Below are positions 26,735 to 36,544 of a stretch of 64,000 nt of DNA, in pieces; position 1 is the first letter of the stretch; each line of letters starts with the position of its first letter. A model generated the notes under the pieces. The model saw nothing but the letters and a program-made list of their open reading frames with translations, did no database searches and had not been told where the DNA came from. The position numbers were made by a program, and so were the translations under genes. The stretch is from CAVTWD01 sp963738325 (GTDB lineage: Bacteria; Actinomycetota; Acidimicrobiia; Acidimicrobiales; Ilumatobacteraceae), in contig CAVTWD010000017.1 in NCBI GenBank assembly GCA_963738325.1, positions 248,001 to 312,000 on the forward strand, in the 5' to 3' direction.

Positions 26735-28337
26735 CGACGAGTGAAACGGCGCGGCGGTCGTTCTGGGCGTGGTGTCTGGAGGCGGAGGAGCCGTCCGACG
26801 CCGACCGCCAGGCGCTGGCGACCAGGTTGTCGGCCCGGGCCGGCCGCGAGATCGTCCCCCGCCCGGTGCCCCACCTCGAAGACGTCGAGTTGCGGCTGCC
26901 TCGCATCGCCGTGCCCGACGCCCTCGCCTCGTGGTGCTCCACCGACACCTGGAACGCGCCTTCCACGCCTACGGCGCGCATTTCACCGACCGCTCTCACG
27001 CGTTCAACCTCCAGTTCCCCAACCCGCCCGATGTCGTCGCTCATCCCCGCGACGAGGCCGAGCTCGAGGCCACCCTCGATTGGTGCGCGAGCGGCGGCTA
27101 CGTGGTGGTGCCCTACGGCGGCGGCTCCTCTGTCGTGTGGGGGGTCAACCCTCCGGAGGCCGATGCCGTCGTGACCGTCGCCCTTGATCGGCTCGATCGC
27201 GTGCTCGAGCTCGACGACGTGTCCCGGGCGGCGCGCATCCAAGCCGGGGTGCTCGGGCCCCATCTCGAAGACCAGCTCCGGCCGCACGGGTTCACGCTGC
27301 GCCACTTCCCTCAGTCGTTCCGCTTCTCGTCGCTCGGAGGCTGGATCGCCACCCGTTCGGGCGGCCATTACGCCACCAACCACACGCACATCGACGACTT
27401 CGTCGAATCCGTGCGCCTGCTCACGCCGAGGGGCTGGTGGGAGTCGCGCCGGCTGCCCGGTTCGGGCGCCGGACCCTCGCCCGACCGCATGGTGATCGGC
27501 AGCGAGGGGATCCTCGGCATCATCACCGACGCATGGATGCGCCTCCAGCGTCGGCCCACCTATCGCGCCACCGCCGGCGTCGTGTTCGACACGTGGGCGG
27601 CCGCCACCGAAGCCGTCCGCGACGTCGCCCAGGCCAAGCTCTGGCCGGCCAACCTCCGGGTGCTCGACCCGGCTGAGGCCGAGCGGGCCGCCGGGCTCGA
27701 CGGCAACCACGCCCTCCTCATCCTGGGCTTCGAATCGGCCGAGCTGACCCAGCGCCACAACATCGCCCAAGCGGTCGAGATCGTGCGCGGCTGTGGCGGG
27801 CAGGTGGCCGACGACGAGATCCGCATCGCCGACGGCTCGACCGCCCCCACCGGCCGCGAGGGGGCAGTGGGCGCGTGGCGGGACGCCTTCATCGGCGTCG
27901 GTCTCGGAGTCGAGACCAGCCTCGGTTTGGTGGCCGACACCTTCGAGACCGCCATCACGTGGGACCGGTGGCCCGCGTTCGACGCCTCGGTGCGCGAGCG
28001 GGTGACGACCGTGCTGCGCGAGGTCTTCGGCCACGATCCCTTGCTGTCGTGCCGCTTCACCCACGTCTACCCCGACGGACCGGCGCCGTACTACACGTGG
28101 ACGGGGATCGGCCCGCAGGGCTCGGAGCTCACGATGTGGGCCGAGGTGAAAGAAGCCGCCTCCGAAGCGGTGCTGGAGGCCGGCGGCACGATCACGCACC
28201 ACCACGCCGTCGGGCGGATGCACCGGCCGCAGTACGACCGCCAGCGCCCCGAGCTGTTCGCCGACGCCCTGCGAGCGGCGAAGGCGACGCTAGACCCCGA
28301 CGGGCTGCTCAATCCCGGCGTGTTGATCGACCCCTGA
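26731..28337 (+). pseudogene. FAD-binding oxidase, alkyl-DHAP synthase-like, one frameshift
   Basis: ATG 26731 opens TTSETARRSFWAWCLEAEE. Near 26945 the sense moves from LASWCSTDTW to FHAYGAHFTDRSHAFNLQFP in another frame. The rest is a PCMH-type FAD domain (VVVPYGGGSSVVWGV; GGWIATRSGGHYATNHTHI; RMVIGSEGILGIITDAW) and a vanillyl-alcohol-oxidase-type C-terminal domain with the His-rich active-site segment ITHHHAVGRMHRP. This pattern is closest to alkyldihydroxyacetonephosphate synthase-like proteins of actinobacteria. A role in ether lipid or related oxidation is inferred. Confidence 0.85.
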
Positions 28338-29117
28338 CTCCTTGCGCCGCGTGGCGAACGGGCGCAGCCACATGCCGATGGCCATGCCCGCTCCGACGAG
28401 GGCGGCGGCCACGACGCCATCGAGCAACCAGTGGTACGCGGTGACGGTGACCGCGAACATGGTGAGCACGGGATGGGCGAGCACGAGCCAGCGCCAGCGA
28501 CTGGTGCTGACCCGCACCACCGCCACCCCGATCAGCACGGCCCAGCCCACATGGAGCGACGGCATGGCGGAGAGCTGCCCGGCGAGGCCCTGGCCGGCGG
28601 CGTCGTACACGGTCGGCCCGTAGATGGCGGCGGTGTCGACGAAGCCGAGCTCGGGATAGAAGCGGGGCGGGGCCACGGCTACCAGCTGGATGAGCACGCA
28701 CACCACCGACACCGCGAACAGGATGTTGCGCCAACCCGGATACCGGTCGCGGTGGCGGAAGAAGAGCCACACGAGAAAGACGCCGACCGGGAACACGTGG
28801 ACCACGATGTAGTAGGCGTTGGCGAAGCGCACGAGCCAGGTGGCGTGGAGCGTCCACTGCTGCAGCGTCAGCTCGCTCGGCAGGTGCAGCCACCGCTCGA
28901 GGTGCCAGAGGTCGAGCCCGCGGGTGTAAGCGCCCTCGACACCGGTCACCGAGATCAAGCCGACGAGGCGCCAGATGGCGTAGAGCGTCGTGAACAGCGC
29001 GAGCTCGCGCAGGATGGCGCGCGCTTCCAGGCCGCCCTTGCGGCGCGCACGGACCAGCGTGCTGGCCAGCGCGAAGACTGCCGCGGCCACGAGCGCGATG
29101 TTCCACGGCAGCCACAC
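28290..29117 (-). CDS. PAP2-superfamily membrane phosphatase/transferase
   Basis: 275 residues with about six membrane helices. The phosphatase motifs are SAMPSLHVGWA (conserved His) and VTAYHWLLDGV (second His and Asp), the arrangement seen in inositol-phosphorylceramide-synthase-like PAP2 proteins of actinobacteria, with RHRDRYPGWRN as the preceding basic segment. It probably handles a lipid phosphate at the membrane. GTG 29117 begins MWLPWNIALVAAAVFALAST. Its 3' end overlaps the convergent FAD oxidase by 48 bp. Confidence 0.82.
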   Translation of the reverse strand: MWLPWNIALVAAAVFALASTLVRARRKGGLEARAILRELALFTTLYAIWRLVGLISVTGVEGAYTRGLDLWHLERWLHLPSELTLQQWTLHATWLVRFANAYYIVVHVFPVGVFLVWLFFRHRDRYPGWRNILFAVSVVCVLIQLVAVAPPRFYPELGFVDTAAIYGPTVYDAAGQGLAGQLSAMPSLHVGWAVLIGVAVVRVSTSRWRWLVLAHPVLTMFAVTVTAYHWLLDGVVAAALVGAGMAIGMWLRPFATRRKESGVDQHAGIEQPVGV

Positions 29118-29176
29118 GCGACCCGAGGCTAGGTGGGCGTGGCCGGGCTCGCAGCCACGCCCTTAGAGTCCCGGGC

Positions 29177-29962
29177 ATGAGCGATCTCACCGCGGCATCC
29201 CCCTCCGAGCTGATCGACCTGACCGGACGGCGAGCGGTGGTCACCGGGGCGGCGGTCGGCATCGGCGCCGCCATCGCCACCCGCCTGGCCGAGGCCGGCG
29301 CATCGGTCCTCCTCACCGATCTCGACGAGCAGGGCGAGGCCACCGCGGCGGCGCTCAGCGGGCGGGGACTCTCGGCGTCATTCGCGCGAGCCGACGTGAC
29401 CCAGCCCGACGACATCGTGGCCGCCGCCGATGCCGCGGCCACCGACGGCCCGCTCCACATCTGGGTCAACAACGCCGGCATCTACCCGACCACCGGGCCG
29501 GTGCTCGACGTGACCGACGACTTCCTGCGCCGGATGTTCGAGGTGAACATCCGTGCCCAGTACTCCGCGGCCCGGGAGGCGGCCCGGCGGATGACCGGAG
29601 GCGGTGCCATCGTGAACCTCGCCTCGACTGCGGGGATCCGCGGCGGGTCGGGCATCACCGCCTACAGCACGTCAAAGGCGGCGGTGATGGGGATGACGCG
29701 GGCCATGGCCAACGAGCTCGGCCCGGTGGGGATCCGGGTCAACGCCATCGCCCCGGGCATCATCGACACCCCGGGCGTGCGGGCGCAGATGGCACCGCTC
29801 AAGGCCCAGGGCCTCGACATCGACGCCGCCATCGCCGCCAATCCGCTGCGCACAGCCGGCCAGCCGGACCACATCGCCCGGGCGTGCCTGTTCCTCGTGA
29901 GCGACCTGGCCGCCTTCGTCACGGGCGTGGTGCTCGTCGTCGACGGCGGCTCCACGGCATGA
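29177..29962 (+). CDS. Short-chain dehydrogenase/reductase
   Basis: 261 residues. Cofactor motif VVTGAAVGIGAAIA, WVNNAGIYP, catalytic Ser in LASTAGIRG, and YSTSKAAVMG for the Tyr-Lys pair. The C-terminal VDGGS is typical of classical SDRs. Asp at the end of the second strand (LLTDLDEQ) favours NAD(H). The substrate is unknown. The stop overlaps the start of the acyl-CoA dehydrogenase (ATGA), suggesting a shared acyl-CoA or steroid-type degradation step. Confidence 0.88.
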   Translation: MSDLTAASPSELIDLTGRRAVVTGAAVGIGAAIATRLAEAGASVLLTDLDEQGEATAAALSGRGLSASFARADVTQPDDIVAAADAAATDGPLHIWVNNAGIYPTTGPVLDVTDDFLRRMFEVNIRAQYSAAREAARRMTGGGAIVNLASTAGIRGGSGITAYSTSKAAVMGMTRAMANELGPVGIRVNAIAPGIIDTPGVRAQMAPLKAQGLDIDAAIAANPLRTAGQPDHIARACLFLVSDLAAFVTGVVLVVDGGSTA

Positions 29963-31206
29963 ACGACGCGACTCCCGACCGCGTTCGGGGCGAGGTGGCG
30001 GCGTGGCTGCGCGCCACGTGGGACCCGCAACGCCCCCTCGTCGAATGGCGGAGCTTGCTCGTCGATTCGGGCTGGGCGGCGCCGTCGTGGCCCACGCAGT
30101 GGTTCGGGCGCGGGTTGCCGGCTTGGGCGGACGCGGTGGTGGCCGACGCCATCCGCGAGGCCGGGGCGGTGGGGCCTCCCCTCGGGTCGGGCACGTGGCT
30201 GGCGGCGCCGACCATCCTCGCCCATGGCTCCGACGCGGTGAAGGCGCGGCTGTTGCGTCCCGTGCTGACCGGGGAGGAGACGTGGTGCCAGCTGTTCAGT
30301 GAGCCGGGAGCCGGCTCTGACCTAGCCGGGCTCACGACGACGGCCGTGGCCGACGGCGACACCTGGGTCGTCAACGGGCAGAAGGTCTGGAACACGAGCG
30401 CCGACCATGCCGACTTCGGGATGCTGGTGGCGCGGACCGACTGGGATGTGCCCAAGCACCGCGGCATCACCTACTTCGCGTTGCCGATGCACCAGCCAGG
30501 CGTCGAGGCGCGGCCACTGCGCCAGATGAACGGCTACGCCTCGTTCAACGAAGTGTTCCTGACCGACGCCCACGTGCCGAACGAGCTCGTCGTGGGCGAC
30601 GTCGCTGACGGTTGGCGCGTCGCGCTCACGACCCTGGCGCACGAACGGCGCTTCGCCACCCTCCGGCGCGAGCGGCCCGCCGAGCCACGCGCCGGCCGCA
30701 CCCATGCGGAGGCCGAAGCCGAGGCCGAGGCCTACTTCGCCACGTACGTCTGGTATCCGCAGCGGGCCGGCCGGCCCGATCTCCTGATCGACCGAGCGCA
30801 GGCGACGGGGACGGGTGGCGACCCCCTCGTGCGCGAGCAGATCGCCGCCGTCCACGCCCTTGCCCGCAGCGGGCAGTGGACCGCGCAGCGGGCCCAGGCC
30901 GCCCGCGCCCTGGGGCGAGAGCCCGGCCCGGAGGGCTCGATCGGCAAGCTGGCCGCCAGCGCCGTCGCCCGGGCGGCGGCGGCCGCGCACAGCCTCATCG
31001 GTGGAGCCGACGGTCTGCTCGCTCCCCCCGACGCCCCGGCCGGCGGGGTGGTGGCCGAGGTCCTCGTGTCGGTGCCGGGGCAGTCGATCGCCGGCGGCAC
31101 CGACGAGATCCAGCGCAACATCCTCGGCGAGCGCGCCCTCGGGCTCCCGCGGGAGCCGGCCCCCGATCGTGACCTGCCGTTCCGCCAGGTGTTGCGAAAC
31201 GCCTGA
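29959..31206 (+). CDS. Acyl-CoA dehydrogenase family protein
   Basis: 415 residues. ETWCQLFSEPGAGSDLAGL and WVVNGQKVWNTSADHADFG are the FAD/substrate segments of acyl-CoA dehydrogenases, and SIAGGTDEIQRNILGERALGLPREP is the typical C-terminal flavin contact. The catalytic base is not obvious by position, as in many FadE-type actinobacterial enzymes. ATG 29959 is translationally coupled to the SDR. It probably introduces a double bond into an acyl-CoA in fatty-acid or sterol catabolism. Confidence 0.88.
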   Translation: MNDATPDRVRGEVAAWLRATWDPQRPLVEWRSLLVDSGWAAPSWPTQWFGRGLPAWADAVVADAIREAGAVGPPLGSGTWLAAPTILAHGSDAVKARLLRPVLTGEETWCQLFSEPGAGSDLAGLTTTAVADGDTWVVNGQKVWNTSADHADFGMLVARTDWDVPKHRGITYFALPMHQPGVEARPLRQMNGYASFNEVFLTDAHVPNELVVGDVADGWRVALTTLAHERRFATLRRERPAEPRAGRTHAEAEAEAEAYFATYVWYPQRAGRPDLLIDRAQATGTGGDPLVREQIAAVHALARSGQWTAQRAQAARALGREPGPEGSIGKLAASAVARAAAAAHSLIGGADGLLAPPDAPAGGVVAEVLVSVPGQSIAGGTDEIQRNILGERALGLPREPAPDRDLPFRQVLRNA

Positions 31207-31229
31207 TCAATGGGCCCGCCACACCCGAC

Positions 31230-31259
31230 TTGTTAAGTACCCCTATCCTCTGGTAGACA
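31230..31259 (+). promoter_or_regulatory. Possible promoter of the efe locus
   Basis: TTGTTA (31230-31235) and TAGACA (31254-31259) are spaced by 18 bp in a locally AT-rich stretch upstream of efeU. I see no clear DtxR/IdeR iron box, although iron control is expected for Efe systems. Confidence 0.35.
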
Positions 31260-31292
31260 GGTAGCTATGACGTCGCTCCGGCGGGCGAGCTG

Positions 31293-32136
31293 ATGCTGCC
31301 GACCTTCGTCATCGGGCTGCGCGAAGGCGTGGAGGCGGCGCTGATCGTCGGCATCGTGGCCGCGTTCCTGCGCCAGCAGCACCGGCGCGACGCCCTGTCC
31401 CGCATGTGGATGGGCGTCGGAGCGGCCCTCGTGCTGTGCCTGGCCGTGGGCATCGCCCTCCAGGTCCTGAACAACGAGCTGCCACAACGCCAGCAGGAGA
31501 TGCTCGAGACCGTCGTGGCTCTCGCCGCCGTGGCCATGGTGACCTACATGATCGTGTTCATGCGCCGGCACGCCCGAGAGTTGCGAGGCGACCTCGAGTC
31601 GCCGCGCCGGCGCGGCGCTGGCCGCCGGCTCGGCCGGCGCCCTCGTGGCCATGGCCTTCCTCGCGGTGATGCGCGAAGGGTTGGAGACCGCCGTCTTCCT
31701 GCTCGCCGCGTTCCAGTCGTCGACGTCGCCCGCCGCGGCCGGGGGAGGCGCGCTCCTCGGCATCGTCGTGGCCGTGGTCATCGGCTGGCTGATCTACCGC
31801 GGCGGCATGCGCATCAACCTCGCGCGCTTCTTCACCGCCACCGGGCTCGTGCTCGTGCTCGTGGCGGCCGGACTCATCGCCTTCGCCGCCCATACCGCCC
31901 ACGAGGCCGGCTGGCTCAACGTCGGTCAGGGCCAGGCCGTGGACCTGACCTGGCTGGTGCGGCCCGGGACGGTCCAGTCCGCCCTGATCACCGGGGTGCT
32001 GGGCATCCAGCCCCGCCCCGTCTGGGCCGAGGTCATCGTGTGGCTGGCCTACTTCGTGCCGGTCGCCCTGTACGTCCTGTGGCCCCGTCGCACCCGGACG
32101 CGCCCTCCGGCGCCGGCGGTCATGGTCCCCGTCTGA
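31293..32136 (+). pseudogene. efeU: EfeU/FTR1 iron permease, one frameshift
   Basis: The iron-transport membrane protein has both signature REGxE motifs: LREGVEAALIVGIVAAFL in the first frame and MREGLETAVFLLAAFQ in the second. The frame changes near 31605, between RELRGDLES and GSAGALVAMAF. Repaired, it would have about seven helices and 281 residues, the usual EfeU size. It normally imports ferric or ferrous iron together with EfeO and EfeB. The start ATG 31293 follows a GC-rich leader with no obvious SD. Confidence 0.85.
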
Positions 32137-32157
32137 CGTCCAACGAGGAACGAGAAC

Positions 32158-33060
32158 ATGCGCACGCTCACGAGGTCCGTCTCCGTGCTCGCCGTCGCGG
32201 GCGCCCTCGCGGCCTGCGGCTCCTCCGGTTCGGGCGGGACGAGCTCGGCCGGCTCGGAGTCGGGAACCAAGGCCCCCGTCGTCGAGGTGCGTCTCACCGA
32301 CGACGGGTGCGACCCAAACGCCCTCACCGTGCCGGCCGGGCCCACTACCTTCCACGTGTCCAACCCCGACGCCGCCGGCGTGACCGAGTTCGAGGTGCTG
32401 CAGGGCGGGCGGATCGTGGGCGAGGTCGAGAACGTGGCCCCTGGCCTCGACCGCTCCTTCTCGTTGACGCTGAAGCCCGGCAGCTACACCACGAAGTGCA
32501 CCGGCGGGAAGAAGGAGGCCGGCACCCTCACCGTGACCGAGGCCACCGCGGCGACGGCGGCGACCCCCGGGAGCGGCTCGGCCGCGCCAACGGCTGTCGC
32601 CAGCTAGCTCCGCTACGTGAGCGACGAAGCCGCGAGGCTGGTCACGGCCACACAAGCCTTCGCCGCCGCGGTGAAGGCGGGCGACGTGGCCACGGCCAAG
32701 TCGCTCTACGCCGCGGCCCGGTCGCACTACGAGGCCATCGAGCCCATCGCCGAGAGCTTCGGCAACCTCGACCCCGCCATCGACGCGCGCGAGAACGACG
32801 TCGAGGGCGACCAGTGGACCGGGTTCCACCGCCTCGAGAAGGCGCTCTGGGTGGACAACTCGGCCGCCGGCATGCCCCCTTGGCCGACCAGCTCGTCGCC
32901 GACATCACCAAGCTGCGCAACCTCGTGCCCACTTTGGCGCTCGAGCCCGCCCAGATCGCGAACGGGGCGGTGGAGCTGCTGAACGAGGTGTCCTCCTCGA
33001 AGATCACGGGCGAGGAGGACCGTTACTCGCACACCGACCTCTCGGACTTCGCCGCCAACG
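32158..33060 (+). pseudogene. efeO: EfeO iron-uptake lipoprotein, interrupted and truncated
   Basis: Begins with a lipoprotein signal (SVLAVAGALAAC), then a cupredoxin domain with Cys residues in TDDGCDPNALTV and YTTKCTGGKK. A TAG at 32605 lies in the same frame as the downstream M75/imelysin domain (LRYVSDEAARLVTATQ; NLDPAIDARENDVEG; WTGFHRLEKALW), so one ORF is split by an amber codon, with a GTG restart possible at 32617. A frameshift near 32880 leads to ITGEEDRYSHTDLSDFAANVD, where the protein stops short at about 33060; the rest of the M75 domain is missing. It is normally the periplasmic iron-binding partner of EfeU. Confidence 0.85.
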
Positions 33061-33543
33061 TGGATGCGCGGCGGCTCCTACCTCGTGGCCCGGCGCATCC
33101 GCATCCGCGTCGAGGTGTGGGACCGCTCGTCACTCGCCGATCAAGAGGCGACCATCCGTCGGCGCCGTCCGAGTGGCGCGCCACTCGGCGCCCGCGCCGA
33201 GTTCGACGCGGTCGATCTCAGCGCGAAGGGGCCGGAGGGGAAGCCGGTGATCCCCGCCGACTCGCACGTGGCCCTGGCCCATCAGGACACCAACGGCATC
33301 CACATCCTGCGACGGGGCTACAACTTCACCGACGGGGTCGATCCTCGGGTGGGCCAGCTCGATGCCGGCCTCTTCTTCCTCGCCTACCAACGCGACCCCC
33401 GCCACCAGTTCATCCCGCTGCAGCACAAGCTGGCGGCCGGCGATGCGCTAAACGAATACATCCAGCACGTCGGCTCGGCCATCTTCGCGGTGCCGCCCGG
33501 GCTCGCCTCAGGCGACTGGATCGGCCAGGGCCTGTTCGCGTAG
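33061..33543 (+). pseudogene. efeB: EfeB Dyp-type peroxidase, C-terminal fragment
   Basis: Only the last 155-160 residues of a Dyp-type heme peroxidase of the EfeB type remain: MRGGSYLVARRIRIRVEVWD, EATIRRRRPSGAPLG, SHVALAHQDTNG, RRGYNFTDG, QRDPRHQFIPLQHKLA and LNEYIQHVGSAIF. The proximal-heme region and conserved Arg lie in this kind of segment, but the N-terminal half with the GxxDG motif and Tat signal is absent. It is joined directly to truncated efeO at GTGGATG (about 33058-33064). The end overlaps fdsA by 36 bp. Confidence 0.88.
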
Positions 33544-36500
33544 CCGGCCCAGGGCCGCCGCCACGAGCGGGTCGGCCTCCGAGGCCCCCAGCTGGGCGAC
33601 GAGCCCGCTGATCATGCGGGGTTCCCAGAACTGGTGGAGGTGATTGGCCAGGCGCGCCACCGCCTCCTCCTCGGGATGATGCCGGAACTGCGCGGCGATC
33701 TGGTTGGCCATCTGCACGAGGTGGTCTCTCGGGGCGAGCACCTCGAAGCCGACGCCCTCGCCGTTCGAGTGGCGGCCGGTGGCCAGCGCCACCTGCACCG
33801 CGGTGACCTTGTACTCGGGACAGTTGGTCGCCCAGTCCGAGAACTCGGTCGTCACCACGTTGGCGCCGGTCACCGGGTAGTGGAACGTCGTGTACACGAC
33901 GCCCTGCGGCACCCGCTCGGACACCTCGGCCCGCAGCCGTGTGGCCCCCACGCGGCTGGCCACCGACACGAGGTCACCGTCTTCGATCCCCCGCTCCTCG
34001 CGCGTCATGCGGGTGGATCTCCAGCACGTCCTCGGTCGTACCAGCGCGATGTTCGGCGTGCGGCGGGTCTGTGCCCCCACGTTGTACTGGCTCAGGATCC
34101 GCCCGGTCGTGAGGATGAGCGGGAAGCGCCGGGTGGCCCGTTCCTCGGTTGGCACGAAGGGGGTCTCGACGAAGCGGCCGAGGCCGCGCACGAAGCGCTC
34201 GACGTGCATGACCGGGCGTGCCGACGGGCGCGGCGTCGTTGCACGGCCATTGCACGCTGCCATGCTCGTCGAGCTTGCGGAACGACACGCCGGCGAACGT
34301 CGGCGTGAGCGCGGCGATCTCGTCCATGATCTCGCCGGCCGAGCCGTAGTGCATCGGGTGCGCCCATGGCGGTGGCGAGCTCGCAGACGACCTCCCACTC
34401 CTGCTTGCCGCAGCGCGGGCGCATGACAGGGCGCACGCGGTTGATGCGGCGCTCGGCGTTGGTGAACGTGCCGTCCTTCTCGAGGAACGAGGTGGCCGGG
34501 CAGGAAGACGTGCGCGTAGTTCGCCGTCTCGTTCAGGAACAGGTCCTGCACGACGACGAGCTCCATGGCCGCCAGCGCGGTCGTCACGTGCACGGTGTTG
34601 GGGTCGGACTGGGCGAGGTCCTCGCCCTGCACGAGATCGCCCTTGAAACTGCCGTCCATGGCGGCGTCGAACATGTTCGGGATGCGCAGGCCGGGCTCGG
34701 GGTGGATCGGATGGCGCCACGCCGCCTCGAACAACGCCCGCGTAGCCCCGTCGGCCACGTGGCGGTACCCAGAGAGCTCGTGGGGGAACGAACCCATGTC
34801 GCAGGAGCCCTGCACGTTGTTCTGCCCCCGCAGCGGGTTCACGCCGACGCCTGGCCGCCCGATGTTGCCCGTCGCCATGGCCAGGTTGGCCATGCCGATC
34901 ACCATGGTCGAACCTTGGCTGTGCTCGGTCACGCCCAGGCCGTAGTAGATCGCCGCGTTGGGGGCCGTGGCGTAGAGCCGCGCCGCGGCGCGCAGCTCGG
35001 CGGCGGGAACACCGGTGTAGTGCTCGGTGTGCTCCGGGCGTGTGCTCGGGCTGCGCGATGAATCGGCGCCACTCGGCGAAGGAGTCCTGCTCGCAGCGCG
35101 ACTCGGCGAAGGCCTCGTCGACGAGTCCCTCGGTCACCACGACGTGGGCGAGCGAGTTGACGACGGCCACGTTCGTCCCCGGCAGTAGCTGCAGGTGGAA
35201 GGCCGCCTCGACGTGCGGGCTGCGCACGAGGTCGATGCGGCGCGGGTCAACGACGATGAGCCGGGCGCCGGCCCGCAACCGCTGCTTCAGGCGGGACGCG
35301 AACACGGGATGGGCGTCCGTCGGGTTGGCCCCGATGAGCAGCACGACGTCGGCCTGCTCGACGGAGGCGAAGTCCTGCGTGCCGGCCGACGTCCCGAACG
35401 TCTGCTTCAGCCCGAAGCCCGTCGGCGAATGGCAGACCCGGGCGCAGGTGTCCACATTGTTCGTGCCGAAGGCCGTGCGCACCATCTTCTGGACGGCGAA
35501 CACCTCCTCGTTGGTGCAGCGCGACGACGTGATCCCGCCGATGGCTCGGGCACCATCGCGGTCCTTGATGGCCCGCAGCCGGGTGGCGGTGTGCGCGATC
35601 GCCTCCTCCCAGCTGACCTCGCGCCAGGGGTCGGTCGTCTGCTCGCGCAGGAGCGGGTGGAGCACGCGATCGGGATGGGTGGCGTACCCCCAGGCGAAGC
35701 GGCCCTTGACGCAGGAATGGCCTTCGTTGGCCCCGCCGTCCTTGGCCGGCACCATGCGCACCACCTGCTCGCCCTGCAGCTCGGCCCGGAACGTGCAACC
35801 GACGCCGCAGTAGCCGCAGGTGGTCAGCACGCTGCGACGAGGCTGGCCCAGCTCGATCACCGACTTCTCGGTGAGCGTGGCCGTCGGGCAGACCTGGACA
35901 CAGGCGCCGCACGAGACGCACTCGGAGCCGAGGAAAGGTGACGCGTCGCTGGCCACGACCTTGGAGGCAAAGCCACGGCCTTCGACGGTGAGCGCGAACG
36001 TCCCCTGGATCTCGTCGCAGGCGCGGACGCAGCGCGAGCACACGATGCACTTGGAGGGGTCGAAGCTGAAGTACGGGTTCGACGCGTCGACGGCGAGCTC
36101 GAGATGGTTGGCGCCGGTGAAGCCGTAGCGCACCTCGCGCAGCCCGACGGCGCCGGCCATGTCCTGCAGCTCGCAGTTGCCATTGGCCGGGCAGGTGAGG
36201 CAGTCGAGCGGATGGTCGGAGATGTAGAGCTCCATGACGCCTCGGCGCAGCTCGGCCAGCCGCGGGGTCTGGGTGGCGACGACCATCCCGGCGGCGACAG
36301 GCGTCGTGCAGGCGGCGGGCGTGCCCGGGCGACCACGCACCTCCACGAGGCACAGCCGGCACGAGCCGAATGCGTCGAGACGGTCGGTGGCGCACAGCTT
36401 CGGGATGTCGACTCCGGCCAACGCCGCGGCGCGCAGCACCGATGTTCCCTCGGGCACCGTCACCGGCAGGTCGTCGACCAGGATCTCCACCGGTGGGCCG

Positions 36501-36544
36501 GTGAGGGGCGGCGTCCCGAGGTCGCGCTCGTTGATCATCGTCAT
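33508..36544 (-). pseudogene. fdsA: NAD-dependent formate dehydrogenase alpha subunit with FdsD-like tail, at least five frameshifts
   Basis: From ATG 36544 the order is: a 2Fe-2S domain (LDAFGSCRLCLVEV), NuoG-like cluster (HPLDCLTCPANGNC), two 4Fe-4S ferredoxin motifs (CIVCSRCVRAC and CVSCGACVQVC), the Mo-domain cluster (CGYCGVGC), and the Mo ligand Cys in CARVCHSPTGFG, so it is Cys- not Sec-type. Sense changes frame near 35040, 34505, 34360, 34225 and 34025. The last part (RDHLVQMANQIAAQF; NHLHQFWEPRM) is an FdsD-like delta subunit in frame with the alpha subunit. It oxidises formate to CO2 with FdsB/FdsG passing electrons to NAD. The start overlaps the fdsB stop (ATGA). Confidence 0.87.

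Noticed and set aside
26349..28223. Minus-strand 624-codon frame opposite the FAD oxidase
   Set aside because: It covers two genes on the other strand and lacks any family motif.
35350..35470. Selenocysteine in formate dehydrogenase FdsA
   Set aside because: The Mo-ligand position reads Cys (CARVCHSPT); no in-frame TGA occurs there.
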